Of a stretch of DNA of 45,336 nucleotides, positions 34,601-43,048 are shown in pieces. The stretch is from an uncultured Campylobacteraceae bacterium (GTDB lineage Bacteria; Campylobacterota; Campylobacteria; Campylobacterales; Arcobacteraceae): positions 1 to 45,336 of the forward strand of contig CAKZOX010000004.1 in assembly GCA_937138295.1 (NCBI GenBank), in the 5' to 3' direction. Numbering within the stretch: the stretch's first letter is position 1; each line of letters begins with the position of its first letter. A model generated the notes under the pieces. That model ran no database searches and was not told where the DNA came from. It saw only the letters and a program-made list of their open reading frames with translations. The translations under genes were made by a program, and so were the position numbers.

Positions 34601-36124
34601 GTTACATTAATTTCACCACCACCACACCATGATATTTATTCAATTGAAGATTTAGCACAGTTAATTTTCGATTTAAAACAAATTAACCCTAATGCTAAAA
34701 TTACAGTTAAATTAGTTTCTTCTATTGGTGTTGGAACAATTGCAGCTGGTGTTGCTAAAGCATATGCTGATAAAATTATTATCTCAGGTGGAGATGGTGG
34801 TACAGGTGCCGCTCCATTGACATCTATCAAACACGCTGGTAACTCATGGGAAATGGGATTAAGTGAAGCTCATAATGCATTAAAAGCTAACCACTTAAGA
34901 GAATTTGTTCATGTACAAACAGATGGTGGATTAAAAACTGGTCTTGATGTTGTAAAAGCTGCTATGTTAGGTGCTGAATCTTATGCATTTGGTACAGCTT
35001 CATTAACATTATTAGGATGTAAAATTTTAAGAATTTGTCATACAAATAAATGTTCTGTTGGAGTTGCAACTCAAGATGAAGATTTAAGAGGACACTTTAA
35101 CGGTACAGTTGAAAGATTAATTTCATACTTCACATTTATTGCTGAAGATGTTAGATCAATTTTAGCTGATTTAGGTTATAAGACAATTGAAGAAATTGTT
35201 GGTAGAAGTGATTTATTAAAAGTTATTGATGATGAGTTTGCAAAGAAATTTGACTTCCAAAATGTATTAAGAAGAATTGATGGTATTGATACATGTCAAA
35301 AAGAAACAAATGCTCCATTCGATGATAATAAATTTGAAAAAGAGTTATTAAAGAAAGTTCACAGAACTATTGAAAATCCAAATACACCTGTTAAAGTTAA
35401 TACAGAAATTTCTAACTTAAATAGATCATTTGGTGCTTTAATTTCTGGTGAAATTGCTCAATATTATGGAGATAAAGGTTTACCTGAAAACTCGATTAAT
35501 ATTAATTTAAAAGGTATTGCTGGTCAATCATTCGGTGCTTTAATTTCTAAGGGTATGAATTTATACTTAGATGGTGCTGCAAATGACTACGTTGGTAAAG
35601 GTATGAATGGTGGTAAAATCATTGTTAATCCTCCACACCAAGGTCAAAGATTTGCAGGTGCTGGTAATACTTGTTTATATGGTGCTACTGGTGGTAAATT
35701 ATACGTTAGAGCTAGCGTTGGTGAAAGATTTGCTGTTAGAAACTCTGGATGTATTGCAGTAGTTGAAGGTACAGGTGATAATGCTTGTGAATATATGACA
35801 GGTGGAATTGTAGTAATCTTAGGAAATACTGGTATTAACTTTGGTGCTGGTATGACTGGTGGATTAGGATTTGTTTATGATCCAGAAAAAACATTTGTTG
35901 ACAAAATCAATCAAGAGTTAATTGAAGCAGTTAGAATCGATACAGATGATACTGAAAGAGAAAGATTATACTTAAAGAGATTATTAGCAGATTATATTCA
36001 TGAAACTGAAAGTATTGAAGCTGAAAGAATTTTAGAGAACTTTAGAGCAGAAATTAGAAATTTCTGGATGGTTAAACCAAAAAATATGACAGTATTACCA
36101 CTTGATCCGGAAGAGGGAGATTAA
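31685..36124 (+). CDS. gltB: Glutamate synthase large (alpha) subunit
   Basis: This 1479-residue GOGAT large subunit converts glutamine and 2-oxoglutarate to two glutamates with GltD. The N-terminal class II glutamine amidotransferase begins at Cys15 (DNCGFGLVADM) after a 14-residue propeptide expected to be removed. The central and FMN-binding synthase domains include GGASNSGEGGEDAARF, KPGEGGQLPGHKV, SGGDGGTGAAPLTS and the 3Fe-4S cysteines (Cys1112, Cys1118, Cys1123 in LGCKILRICHTNKCSVGVATQ pattern). The C-terminal beta-helix GXGXG domain (GGKIIVNPP, YGATGGKLYVRASVGERF) is complete. The codon style is homogeneous and the gene probably highly expressed. Confidence 0.98.
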   Translation: MGSNLDLLTSFKDNCGFGLVADMQNRPSHENLEDAISSLERMMHRGAVAADGKTGDGSGLLLSMPDYFMRKQATENGIDLPAEYAVAMIFTKDLKHIDTFKQFCENNDLKVLMTRDVPVDTDALGQQALDTLPNIIQVFVSPNTLMSSKRFDALLYLTRKECEHKLIDDKDFYIPTFSSKVIAYKGLVMPTHIKHFYVDLRDEDFQISFSLFHQRFSTNTLPQWRLAQPFRSIAHNGEINSVEANRVNVQIKSEQIKSEVFTDEEIKRILPILQVGSSDSASLDNMFEFMIANGFDFFKAARSLVPAPWQNAPHMDSNLRAFYEYTATAMEAWDGPAAVSLTDGRHIGCLIDRNGLRPAKYVITKDDKLYVTSEYGTLKLDEDNILERGRLQSGQMIGLDLKYGKVLKEENINDYLKSSQKYSTWLNDYMDYLQEYTEDSFLNLKDYTNIDELEKRQKFFNITYEAIDQVIEPMAKDGKEPVGSMGDDTPLACFSTANRNFTDFFKQKFAQVTNPPIDPYREKVVMSLESGFGSIHNILDEKPEYARRLKVASPILMKEKYDVLVSFGDEKSPRYDHYYKNKTFKTTFKSDLKAALESLAVNVVKSVNEENVSIVMLDDRDLCESTKLIPMAMAVGYINKRLLDEGIRHKVSLVAVTGEVYDAHMAAVLLGFGVAAIYPYMLFATTVALYKRQGAGKFEMQQYLKNTHKALNAGLLKIMSKMGISTIASYRNSALFDAIGLSDEIITDCFDGVHSDLAGLDYSDIEARIEKSHKNAYFDDNHMFPLDLGGFYKYLDGGEYHDYGPATTNAMHNKKAQTKEDITDFDGLRELVNNRDKKFIRDFFEFNSDRKAISVDEVESKEDIFKRFATAAMSCGSISPEAHEALAMAMNTIGGASNSGEGGEDAARFGTLKNSKIKQIASGRFGVTPGYLRSAEELQIKVAQGAKPGEGGQLPGHKVTGLIAKLRHTVEGVTLISPPPHHDIYSIEDLAQLIFDLKQINPNAKITVKLVSSIGVGTIAAGVAKAYADKIIISGGDGGTGAAPLTSIKHAGNSWEMGLSEAHNALKANHLREFVHVQTDGGLKTGLDVVKAAMLGAESYAFGTASLTLLGCKILRICHTNKCSVGVATQDEDLRGHFNGTVERLISYFTFIAEDVRSILADLGYKTIEEIVGRSDLLKVIDDEFAKKFDFQNVLRRIDGIDTCQKETNAPFDDNKFEKELLKKVHRTIENPNTPVKVNTEISNLNRSFGALISGEIAQYYGDKGLPENSININLKGIAGQSFGALISKGMNLYLDGAANDYVGKGMNGGKIIVNPPHQGQRFAGAGNTCLYGATGGKLYVRASVGERFAVRNSGCIAVVEGTGDNACEYMTGGIVVILGNTGINFGAGMTGGLGFVYDPEKTFVDKINQELIEAVRIDTDDTERERLYLKRLLADYIHETESIEAERILENFRAEIRNFWMVKPKNMTVLPLDPEEGD

Positions 36125-36129
36125 TAGAT

Positions 36130-37506
36130 ATGTTAAATTTTACTAAATTTGAAAGAATTAACCCTGAAAAAAGGGATGTATTACAAAGATTAAAAGACTT
36201 CAATGAAGTATATGAAGTATTTGGACAACAAAGAGGAAAAGAACAATCAGACAGATGTATGCAGTGTGGAGATCCATACTGTCATACAGGATGTCCATTA
36301 CATAACTATATTCCTGCATGGTTAAAGCAAACAGCAACTAAAAACTTAGATTTCGCATTTGCTTTATCAAATGAAACTTCACCATTCCCTGAAATCTTAG
36401 GAAGAATTTGTCCTCAAGATGTATTATGTGAAGGTGCATGTTCATTAAATACAGGACATGGTGCTGTTTCTATTGGTGCTGTTGAAACTCATATAAATGA
36501 AACTGCTTTTGAAATGGGTATGAAACCTAAATTTGCTTCAAAATCTAATGGTAGAAAAATAGCTGTTATTGGTTCAGGACCTGCAGGTATTTCAGCTGCA
36601 ACATTCCTTTTAAGAAAAGGTTTTGAAGTTGATATGTATGAAAGAGAAGATAGAGCTGGTGGATTATTAACATATGGTATTCCTGGTTTTAAACTTGATA
36701 AAGATGCAGTTGCAAGAAGAATAGACTGGTTAGTTGAAGCTGGTATGAACTTACACCTTAACACTGAAGTTGGTAAAGACATCAGTGTAAATGAATTAGA
36801 AAATGAATATGAAGCTATTTTCTTAGGAATTGGAGCAACGAAAGGTAACTACCTTGGACTTGATGGTGAAGATTCATCAAATGTTCATTTAGCTATGGAT
36901 TTCTTAACAGGTATTCAAAAAAGAAACTTCGGAAATAAAGATGTTGATTTTATCAATGTAAAAGATAAAAACGTAGTTGTAATTGGTGGTGGAGATACTG
37001 CTATGGACTGTGTTAGAACATCAGTAAGAGAAGGTGCTGCTTCTGTTAAATGTCTATATAGAAGAGATGAAGTGAATATGCCTGGATCTAAAAAAGAAGT
37101 TGTTAATGCAAAAGAAGAGGGTGTTGAATATGTATTCAATGTTTCTCCTAAGTCTATTAAAACTGAAGGTGATAAAGCAGTAGCTGTTGAATTATTAACA
37201 ACAACTATGAGTGAGCCTGATGATTCTGGAAGACAAAGAGTTGTAATTAATGATGGAACTGAATACTTAGTTGAAGCAGATATAATTATTCTTGCATTAG
37301 GATTTAAACCTGCTGTACCTGAATTCTTAAAAGATTTAGGTGTTGAAACAAACAACTGGGGTGGAATTATTAAAGATTCAAGCTTCAGAACAACTAATAC
37401 AAAAGTATATAGTGGTGGAGACTGTGTAAGAGGAGCAGACTTAGCTGTAACTGCTGCTGCTGATGGTAGAGATGCTGCTAGAAAAATGATTGAAATTTTA
37501 GGATAG
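36130..37506 (+). CDS. gltD: Glutamate synthase small (beta) subunit
   Basis: This 458-residue FAD/NADPH-dependent subunit passes electrons to GltB. N-terminal iron-sulfur cysteines are RCMQCGDPYCHTGCP (Cys43, 46, 51, 55) and ICPQDVLCEGAC (Cys94, 100, 104). The FAD-binding GSGPAG (148-153) is followed by AGGLLTYGIPGFKLDK; the NADPH-binding fold is VVVIGGGDTAMDCVRTS. It ends with VYSGGDCVRGADLAVTAAADG. The start is 5 bp after gltB with GAGGGAG in between. Confidence 0.98.
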   Translation: MLNFTKFERINPEKRDVLQRLKDFNEVYEVFGQQRGKEQSDRCMQCGDPYCHTGCPLHNYIPAWLKQTATKNLDFAFALSNETSPFPEILGRICPQDVLCEGACSLNTGHGAVSIGAVETHINETAFEMGMKPKFASKSNGRKIAVIGSGPAGISAATFLLRKGFEVDMYEREDRAGGLLTYGIPGFKLDKDAVARRIDWLVEAGMNLHLNTEVGKDISVNELENEYEAIFLGIGATKGNYLGLDGEDSSNVHLAMDFLTGIQKRNFGNKDVDFINVKDKNVVVIGGGDTAMDCVRTSVREGAASVKCLYRRDEVNMPGSKKEVVNAKEEGVEYVFNVSPKSIKTEGDKAVAVELLTTTMSEPDDSGRQRVVINDGTEYLVEADIIILALGFKPAVPEFLKDLGVETNNWGGIIKDSSFRTTNTKVYSGGDCVRGADLAVTAAADGRDAARKMIEILG

Positions 37507-37511
37507 AAATT

Positions 37512-38255
37512 ATGGATGGCTTTAATAAAGATAAATTTATTGAAGCCATCAAACTTGCTAATAACGAATTAATCGATTATATAAACTTACATTTACAAGA
37601 TACTGATTTAACTTATACAAACGTCACTGGTTATGGTGGTGATAACTCTTTAAAAATTGATATTATTGCTGAAAATATTTTTATTAGATATCTTAGTGAA
37701 TTTGGTGATATTTTCTCTGAAGAGTGTGGACTTTTAAGTAATAATAGTGACTTTCAAATAATAATAGACCCCATTGATGGTAGCAGTAATTTTATGCATA
37801 ATTTACCTTACTATGGTTCAAGTATTGCTTTGAAATATAATAATGAAGTTGTAGCAGGTTTTGTAACGAATTTAGTATCAAATATTTTAACTTATAGAAT
37901 ATTTGATAGTGAAATATTTTACTATGATTTAAAAAATGAAAAATATATAAAGAAAAATATACAAAAAATTTCAAAATTAGCAATTTTTGAAAAATCTTAT
38001 GACAATCCTGAACTTTGTAAAAAATTATCATTAAATAAAATAAAATACCGTTCACCAGGTGCTATGGCTTTATCATTATGTGATGCTAGAAACTACAAGT
38101 TTTCGATGTTTTGTGGACAAATAAGAAGTTTTGATGTAGATGCTGCTTTATATATAAATAAAGATTTATTTCTATACAAAAAAGATGATATTTTAATTTT
38201 ATCTTTAAATAAAAATGATTTTGATGTTGTTTTAGAAATAATTAAAGATATTTAG
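37512..38255 (+). CDS. Inositol-monophosphatase-family phosphatase
   Basis: This 247-residue Mg-dependent phosphatase has family metal-binding motifs: SEECG (Glu70, Glu71), DPIDGSSNF (Asp86, Asp89) and a C-terminal Asp in RSFDVDAALY in place of the usual WDxAAG. It may act on inositol-1-phosphate, fructose-1,6-bisphosphate or PAP (SuhB, CysQ relatives); sequence does not decide. It starts 5 bp after gltD, so it is part of that transcript. Confidence 0.92.
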   Translation: MDGFNKDKFIEAIKLANNELIDYINLHLQDTDLTYTNVTGYGGDNSLKIDIIAENIFIRYLSEFGDIFSEECGLLSNNSDFQIIIDPIDGSSNFMHNLPYYGSSIALKYNNEVVAGFVTNLVSNILTYRIFDSEIFYYDLKNEKYIKKNIQKISKLAIFEKSYDNPELCKKLSLNKIKYRSPGAMALSLCDARNYKFSMFCGQIRSFDVDAALYINKDLFLYKKDDILILSLNKNDFDVVLEIIKDI

Positions 38256-38286
38256 GTTATAACTCCATAAATAATTTATATAATAA

Positions 38287-38550
<264 letters not shown>

Positions 38551-38553
38551 TTC

Positions 38554-40023
38554 ATGGCTAAGATAACAACTATTATAGACATTGGGTCTAACTCAATGCG
38601 TATGGTTGTATTGAAAAAATCTAGTAGATTTGCCTTTAGCTTGATCAATGAATCTAAAGCTAGGGTAAAGATATCTGAAGGCTGCTATGAAAATGGTGGC
38701 AACTTACAAGAGATTCCTATGCAAAGAGCATATGAATCTATGAAATCTTTCTTAAATATTTCAAATAATCTTAAATCAAGAAAAATCATTTGTGTAGCAA
38801 CTTCAGCTTTAAGAGATGCTCCTAATTCTAAAGTTTTTTTAAATAAAATCAAAAAAGATTTTGGTATTAGTATAAGAGTTATTGATGGAGAAAAAGAAGC
38901 TTACTTTGGAGGCTTAGCAGCACTAAATTTAATTCATGAAAATGATTTTGTTACTGTTGATATTGGTGGTGGTTCAACTGAGTTTAGTTTTGTAAAATCA
39001 GGAAAAATTGTAAAATCAATATCTTTAGATGTAGGTACAGTAAGAATTAAAGAATTGTTTTTTAATAAAAATGATTTAGATGGGGCTAAAGCTTACATTT
39101 TAAAAAGTTTAAAGCAAATTTTTGATTTAGATATTGAGATACCTAATACTGTAGTAGGTATCGGTGGAAGTATTAGAGCTTTATCTAAAGCAATTATGAA
39201 AAATGAAAATTATCCTTTAGATGTATTACACGGGTTTAAGTATAATGTGAAAAATCAACTTAATTATTTAGATGACGTAATATCTTGTGAAGATGAAAAT
39301 AAACTTTCAGAATTAAATATAAAAAAAGATAGATTTGACACTATAAAAGAAGGTACTTTTATATTTAAGACAATTTTAGATGAATTAAATATTAAAAAAG
39401 TAATAACTTCAGGTGCTGGTGTTAGAGAAGGTGTTTATTTAGATGATCTTTTGAGAAATCAAAATGGTGTTTTTCCTTCAAATTTTAATGTAAGTGTAAG
39501 AAGTTTACTTGATAGATTTGAAATTGATTCAAGACAAAGTAGTTATTTTGGTAATAATGCTAGAAAAATATTTGATATTTTAAAGCCTTTACACAATCTT
39601 GATGATGAACTTGGAACTATGCTTGTAATAGCATCAAAACTTCATAGTATTGGTAATACATTAAATTTCTATAAATCAAATGATAATGCATTTGAATTTT
39701 TAATAAATGGTTTGAATTATGACTTTTCACATAAAGATAGACTTATAATAGCTCATATCATAAAATTTTCAAAAAAATCTTTACCAAAAGAAAAAAATCT
39801 AGGATTATATGAGGATTTATTACCTTGTATTGATACTATGAAATGGTTATCTTTTATGATTTCTTTAAATTTAGCTACAAATGAAGATTTTTCAAGACCT
39901 AACATTAATTATAGTTTAGATGAAGATATTTTAAATATAGATTTACCAAATAAATCATTTTTTATAAAATCTAATATAGAAAAACTTGAACTTCCAAAAC
40001 AATTAAAACTAAATATACTATAA
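38554..40023 (+). CDS. Ppx/GppA exopolyphosphatase-family protein
   Basis: This 489-residue protein has the ASKHA phosphatase fold with DIGSNSMRMVVL (9-20) and VDIGGGSTEFSFV as phosphate-binding loops, GIGGSIRAL and SGAGVREGV further on, and an HD-like C-terminal helical domain. It degrades polyphosphate and/or pppGpp and so links to stringent control. Families cannot be told apart from sequence here. It is followed 7 bp later by the acyltransferase gene. Confidence 0.94.
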   Translation: MAKITTIIDIGSNSMRMVVLKKSSRFAFSLINESKARVKISEGCYENGGNLQEIPMQRAYESMKSFLNISNNLKSRKIICVATSALRDAPNSKVFLNKIKKDFGISIRVIDGEKEAYFGGLAALNLIHENDFVTVDIGGGSTEFSFVKSGKIVKSISLDVGTVRIKELFFNKNDLDGAKAYILKSLKQIFDLDIEIPNTVVGIGGSIRALSKAIMKNENYPLDVLHGFKYNVKNQLNYLDDVISCEDENKLSELNIKKDRFDTIKEGTFIFKTILDELNIKKVITSGAGVREGVYLDDLLRNQNGVFPSNFNVSVRSLLDRFEIDSRQSSYFGNNARKIFDILKPLHNLDDELGTMLVIASKLHSIGNTLNFYKSNDNAFEFLINGLNYDFSHKDRLIIAHIIKFSKKSLPKEKNLGLYEDLLPCIDTMKWLSFMISLNLATNEDFSRPNINYSLDEDILNIDLPNKSFFIKSNIEKLELPKQLKLNIL

Positions 40024-40030
40024 TACATTT

Positions 40031-40933
40031 ATGAAAATCTTGTATTATATTTTTTTAACTTTCGTATTTATACTTAGAAAAATGCCTAAATTTCTAAGGC
40101 GTTCTTTTTTTAGAGGAATAGCAAATTTAACTTATCTTTTTGCAAAAAAAACTAATAAAATAATAGAATCAAACTTGAAGCTTGTTTATGGGGAAAGTCT
40201 ATCTAAAGAAGAAATAAAGTCAATCCAAAAATATAGTTATTTTAATATGGTTTTATGGGTTCAAACTTTAATAGAAAACCTTGATGTAAGTGATGAAGAA
40301 CTTAAAAATAGTGTTGATATTGAAAATGAAGAGATTTTAGATGAACTTGTAAAAAACAAAGAAGCATTTATTTTAATATCAGCACACTTTGGAAATATGG
40401 AAATGATGAGTACATATTTAAATAGATTTAAATTTAGTATAAATCAAGTAGCTAGAAACTCTAACTTTAGAGAGTTTGATGAGTTTATTACTGAAGCTAG
40501 ACAAAAGAGTGGAGCTAAAATAGTTTACAGACATGGTGCATTAAAAAAACTTGTGAAAGCACTTATGAAAAAGGAAGTTATCTCTTTAATAATAGATCAA
40601 AATATCAATAGTAAAGATGGAAATGAAGTAGAATTTTTAGGTGTTAAAGCAAATCAAAGTTCAAGTTCATCAAGTCTAGCTAGAAAGTTTAAAGTAAAAA
40701 TAGTACCAATTGCTATTTTTAATAAAGATGATTATAAATATAAAATAAAAGTCTATGATCCAATAGACCCTATTGTTACAGAAAATGAGCAAGAGGATTT
40801 AAATAATTTATCGCAAGCACAAGCTAATGCATTATCTGATATAATAAATGAAGATAAGAAACAGTGGTTTTGGCCACACAAAAGATTTAAAAGCCACTAT
40901 AGAGAGATATATGAAAAGAATTCTAATAATTAG
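40031..40933 (+). CDS. LpxL/HtrB-type lipid A acyltransferase
   Basis: This 300-residue membrane-anchored protein has an N-terminal hydrophobic helix (IFLTFVFILRKMP) and the catalytic HX4E motif ISAHFGNMEMM (His119, Glu124), then IIDQNINSKDGNEVEFLG and ARKFKVKIVPIAIF, as in late acyltransferases that add secondary chains to lipid A. It ends with QWFWPHKRFK, a common ending in the family. The next gene overlaps it by 23 bp. Confidence 0.95.
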   Translation: MKILYYIFLTFVFILRKMPKFLRRSFFRGIANLTYLFAKKTNKIIESNLKLVYGESLSKEEIKSIQKYSYFNMVLWVQTLIENLDVSDEELKNSVDIENEEILDELVKNKEAFILISAHFGNMEMMSTYLNRFKFSINQVARNSNFREFDEFITEARQKSGAKIVYRHGALKKLVKALMKKEVISLIIDQNINSKDGNEVEFLGVKANQSSSSSSLARKFKVKIVPIAIFNKDDYKYKIKVYDPIDPIVTENEQEDLNNLSQAQANALSDIINEDKKQWFWPHKRFKSHYREIYEKNSNN

Positions 40934-41786
40934 TGATGGTAAACCAGGTCACTTAAATCAGTCTATTGCTTTTTGTAAAATAAAAAAGATTAGTTATGAT
41001 ATCGTTGAAATAAATTTTAAAAATAAAATTTTAAAAGGTATTTCTTACATTGCTGACAAAGCGGGTTATTACAGTGAAAACTTTTTTAAAACACACAAGC
41101 AAATCAATTATGAATTTTATGATGCTGTTGTAAGTACAGGTTCTTCAACATACTACTTTACAAAATATATTTCAAAAAAATATAAATTAAAATCTATAGT
41201 TCTAATGCTACCAAAATCTTATGATTATGAAGATTTTACTTACATTGTTGCTCAAAAACATGATAACCCACCAAAATTGAATAATCTTGTTGAAATTCCT
41301 CTAAATCTATCAATGCCTGTATGTAAAAATTATATTAGCAAAGATGAAAATAAAAAAGCTATTGGTATTGTAATTGGTGGACCTAATGAAGTATTTAATA
41401 TGAATTTGATTGCTATTAAAAATATTTTAGAAGAAATCAAAAATAAACATAAAAATGAACAAATATTTATCACTACATCAAGAAGAACACCAAGTGAAAT
41501 TGAAGAGCTTATTGAAGGTATGGAGTTTGATTATAAATTGATTTATTCAAAAGAACCATCAATAAACCCAATTGGTGATTTTATTGAAAAATGTGATGAA
41601 GTATACATTACAATTGATTCAACATCTATGATTAGTGAAGTTAGAGCAAATAGTAATGCTAAGCTTAATATAATTGATTTAGAAAGTGAATACGAAGATA
41701 CAAAATATCACAAGCTAGTAAATATTGCAAATAGTATTGATAAAAAATTAGACTTTGAAAAGCTTTTAGAAAAAATAGGAATTTAA
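40911..41786 (+). CDS. ELM1-family putative glycosyltransferase
   Basis: I choose ATG at 40911 (291 residues) since the homologous N-terminus is MKRILIISDGKPGHLNQS; an upstream ATG at 40848 lies inside the acyltransferase gene. Family (mitochondrial fission ELM1 / DUF1022) motifs: SDGKPGH, AVVSTGSSTYYF, IVIGGPNEVF, TTSRRTPSEIE, ITIDSTSMISEV. Bacterial members are thought to be GT-B glycosyltransferases of envelope loci. Its stop shares an A with the next start (TAATG). Confidence 0.9.
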   Translation: MKRILIISDGKPGHLNQSIAFCKIKKISYDIVEINFKNKILKGISYIADKAGYYSENFFKTHKQINYEFYDAVVSTGSSTYYFTKYISKKYKLKSIVLMLPKSYDYEDFTYIVAQKHDNPPKLNNLVEIPLNLSMPVCKNYISKDENKKAIGIVIGGPNEVFNMNLIAIKNILEEIKNKHKNEQIFITTSRRTPSEIEELIEGMEFDYKLIYSKEPSINPIGDFIEKCDEVYITIDSTSMISEVRANSNAKLNIIDLESEYEDTKYHKLVNIANSIDKKLDFEKLLEKIGI

Positions 41787-43045
41787 TGAATATACATAAC
41801 AAAAAAATCTGTATAGTAGGACTAGGATACGTAGGCTTACCACTAGCTCATGCATTTTCATCAAAATATCAAACAATAGGATTTGATATAAATGAAAAAA
41901 GAATACAAGAATTAAATCAAGGTTTTGATAGAACAGAAGAACTTGATGTTTCTCAAGTTAAACAAGCTATTGAAAATGGAATGAAATTTTCAACTAATCT
42001 TGATGATATTAAAGATTGCAATATTTATATTGTTACAGTTCCCACTCCTATAGATAAAAACAATAAACCAGATTTAACTCCACTTATCAAATCATCTCAA
42101 ACAGTTGGTAAAGTTCTAAAAAAAGATGATATAGTAATCTATGAATCAACTGTATATCCAGGTGTAACAGAAGAAGTTTGTGTCCCTCAACTTGAAGATG
42201 TTTCAGGACTAAAATTTAATACTGATTTTTTTGCAGGTTATTCTCCTGAAAGAATTAATCCAGGTGACAAAGAACATACAGTTACTAAAATACTTAAAGT
42301 AACAGCTGGTTCAACTCCACAAATTGCAAATGTAGTTGATGAACTATATTCTTCAATAATAACTGCAGGTACTCATAAATGTTCTTCTATAAAAGTGGCA
42401 GAAGCTTCAAAAGTAATTGAAAATACTCAAAGAGATGTAAATATTGCACTTGTAAATGAACTTGCACTTATATTTAATACTATGAATATAAATACAAATG
42501 AAGTAATAGAAGCAGCTGCAACAAAATGGAACTTTATAAAACTAAAACCTGGACTTGTAGGTGGACACTGTATTGGTGTAGATCCATATTACTTAACTTA
42601 TAAAGCAGAAGAACTAGGTTATAAACCAAACTTAATCTTGGGTGCAAGACAAATCAATAATGGTATGTCAAAATATGTAGCAGAAAAGACTATTAAACTT
42701 ATGATTAAAAAAGGTTTACCTATAAAAGATTCAAAAGTATTAATCTTAGGTATTACTTTTAAAGAAAACTGCCCAGATGTAAGAAATACAAAAGTAGTTG
42801 ATATAGTAGCTGAAATGAGTGAATATGGCTGTAATGTAGATATATATGATCCATGGGCTGATAAAGATGAAGTTAAATATGAGTATAACTTAGATTTGGT
42901 TGATGATTATAATTTAGATGAATATAAGGCAGTTATTTTGGCTGTAAGTCATGATGAGTTTAGAGAGTTGAATATTGAATTGAATGATAGTAGAGTGATT
43001 TATGATATAAAATCATTATTACCAAATGCTGATCTAAGGTTGTAG
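41786..43045 (+). CDS. UDP-sugar 6-dehydrogenase (TviB/WbpA/WbpO type)
   Basis: This 419-residue NAD-dependent enzyme oxidises a UDP-N-acetylhexosamine to the uronic acid for surface polysaccharide. Rossmann motif CIVGLGYVGLP; YESTVYPGVTEE; GYSPERINPGDKEH; catalytic Cys262 in VGGHCIGVDPYYL; KILILGITFKENCPDVRN-type C-terminal domain (here SKVLILGITFKENCPDVRN). The pattern GDKEHTVTKILK fits GlcNAc/GalNAc-type dehydrogenases more than UDP-glucose enzymes. It is coupled to the ELM1 gene by TAATG. Confidence 0.93.
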   Translation: MNIHNKKICIVGLGYVGLPLAHAFSSKYQTIGFDINEKRIQELNQGFDRTEELDVSQVKQAIENGMKFSTNLDDIKDCNIYIVTVPTPIDKNNKPDLTPLIKSSQTVGKVLKKDDIVIYESTVYPGVTEEVCVPQLEDVSGLKFNTDFFAGYSPERINPGDKEHTVTKILKVTAGSTPQIANVVDELYSSIITAGTHKCSSIKVAEASKVIENTQRDVNIALVNELALIFNTMNINTNEVIEAAATKWNFIKLKPGLVGGHCIGVDPYYLTYKAEELGYKPNLILGARQINNGMSKYVAEKTIKLMIKKGLPIKDSKVLILGITFKENCPDVRNTKVVDIVAEMSEYGCNVDIYDPWADKDEVKYEYNLDLVDDYNLDEYKAVILAVSHDEFRELNIELNDSRVIYDIKSLLPNADLRL

Positions 43046-43048
43046 TAC

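Noticed and set aside
36489..37355. Minus-strand frames inside gltD, and similar ones inside gltB
   Set aside because: They are antisense shadows of long conserved genes with strong codon bias.
40848..40910. Upstream ATG for the ELM1-family gene
   Set aside because: The extra residues are translated from the acyltransferase coding sequence and do not resemble the family; the conserved N-terminus begins at 40911.
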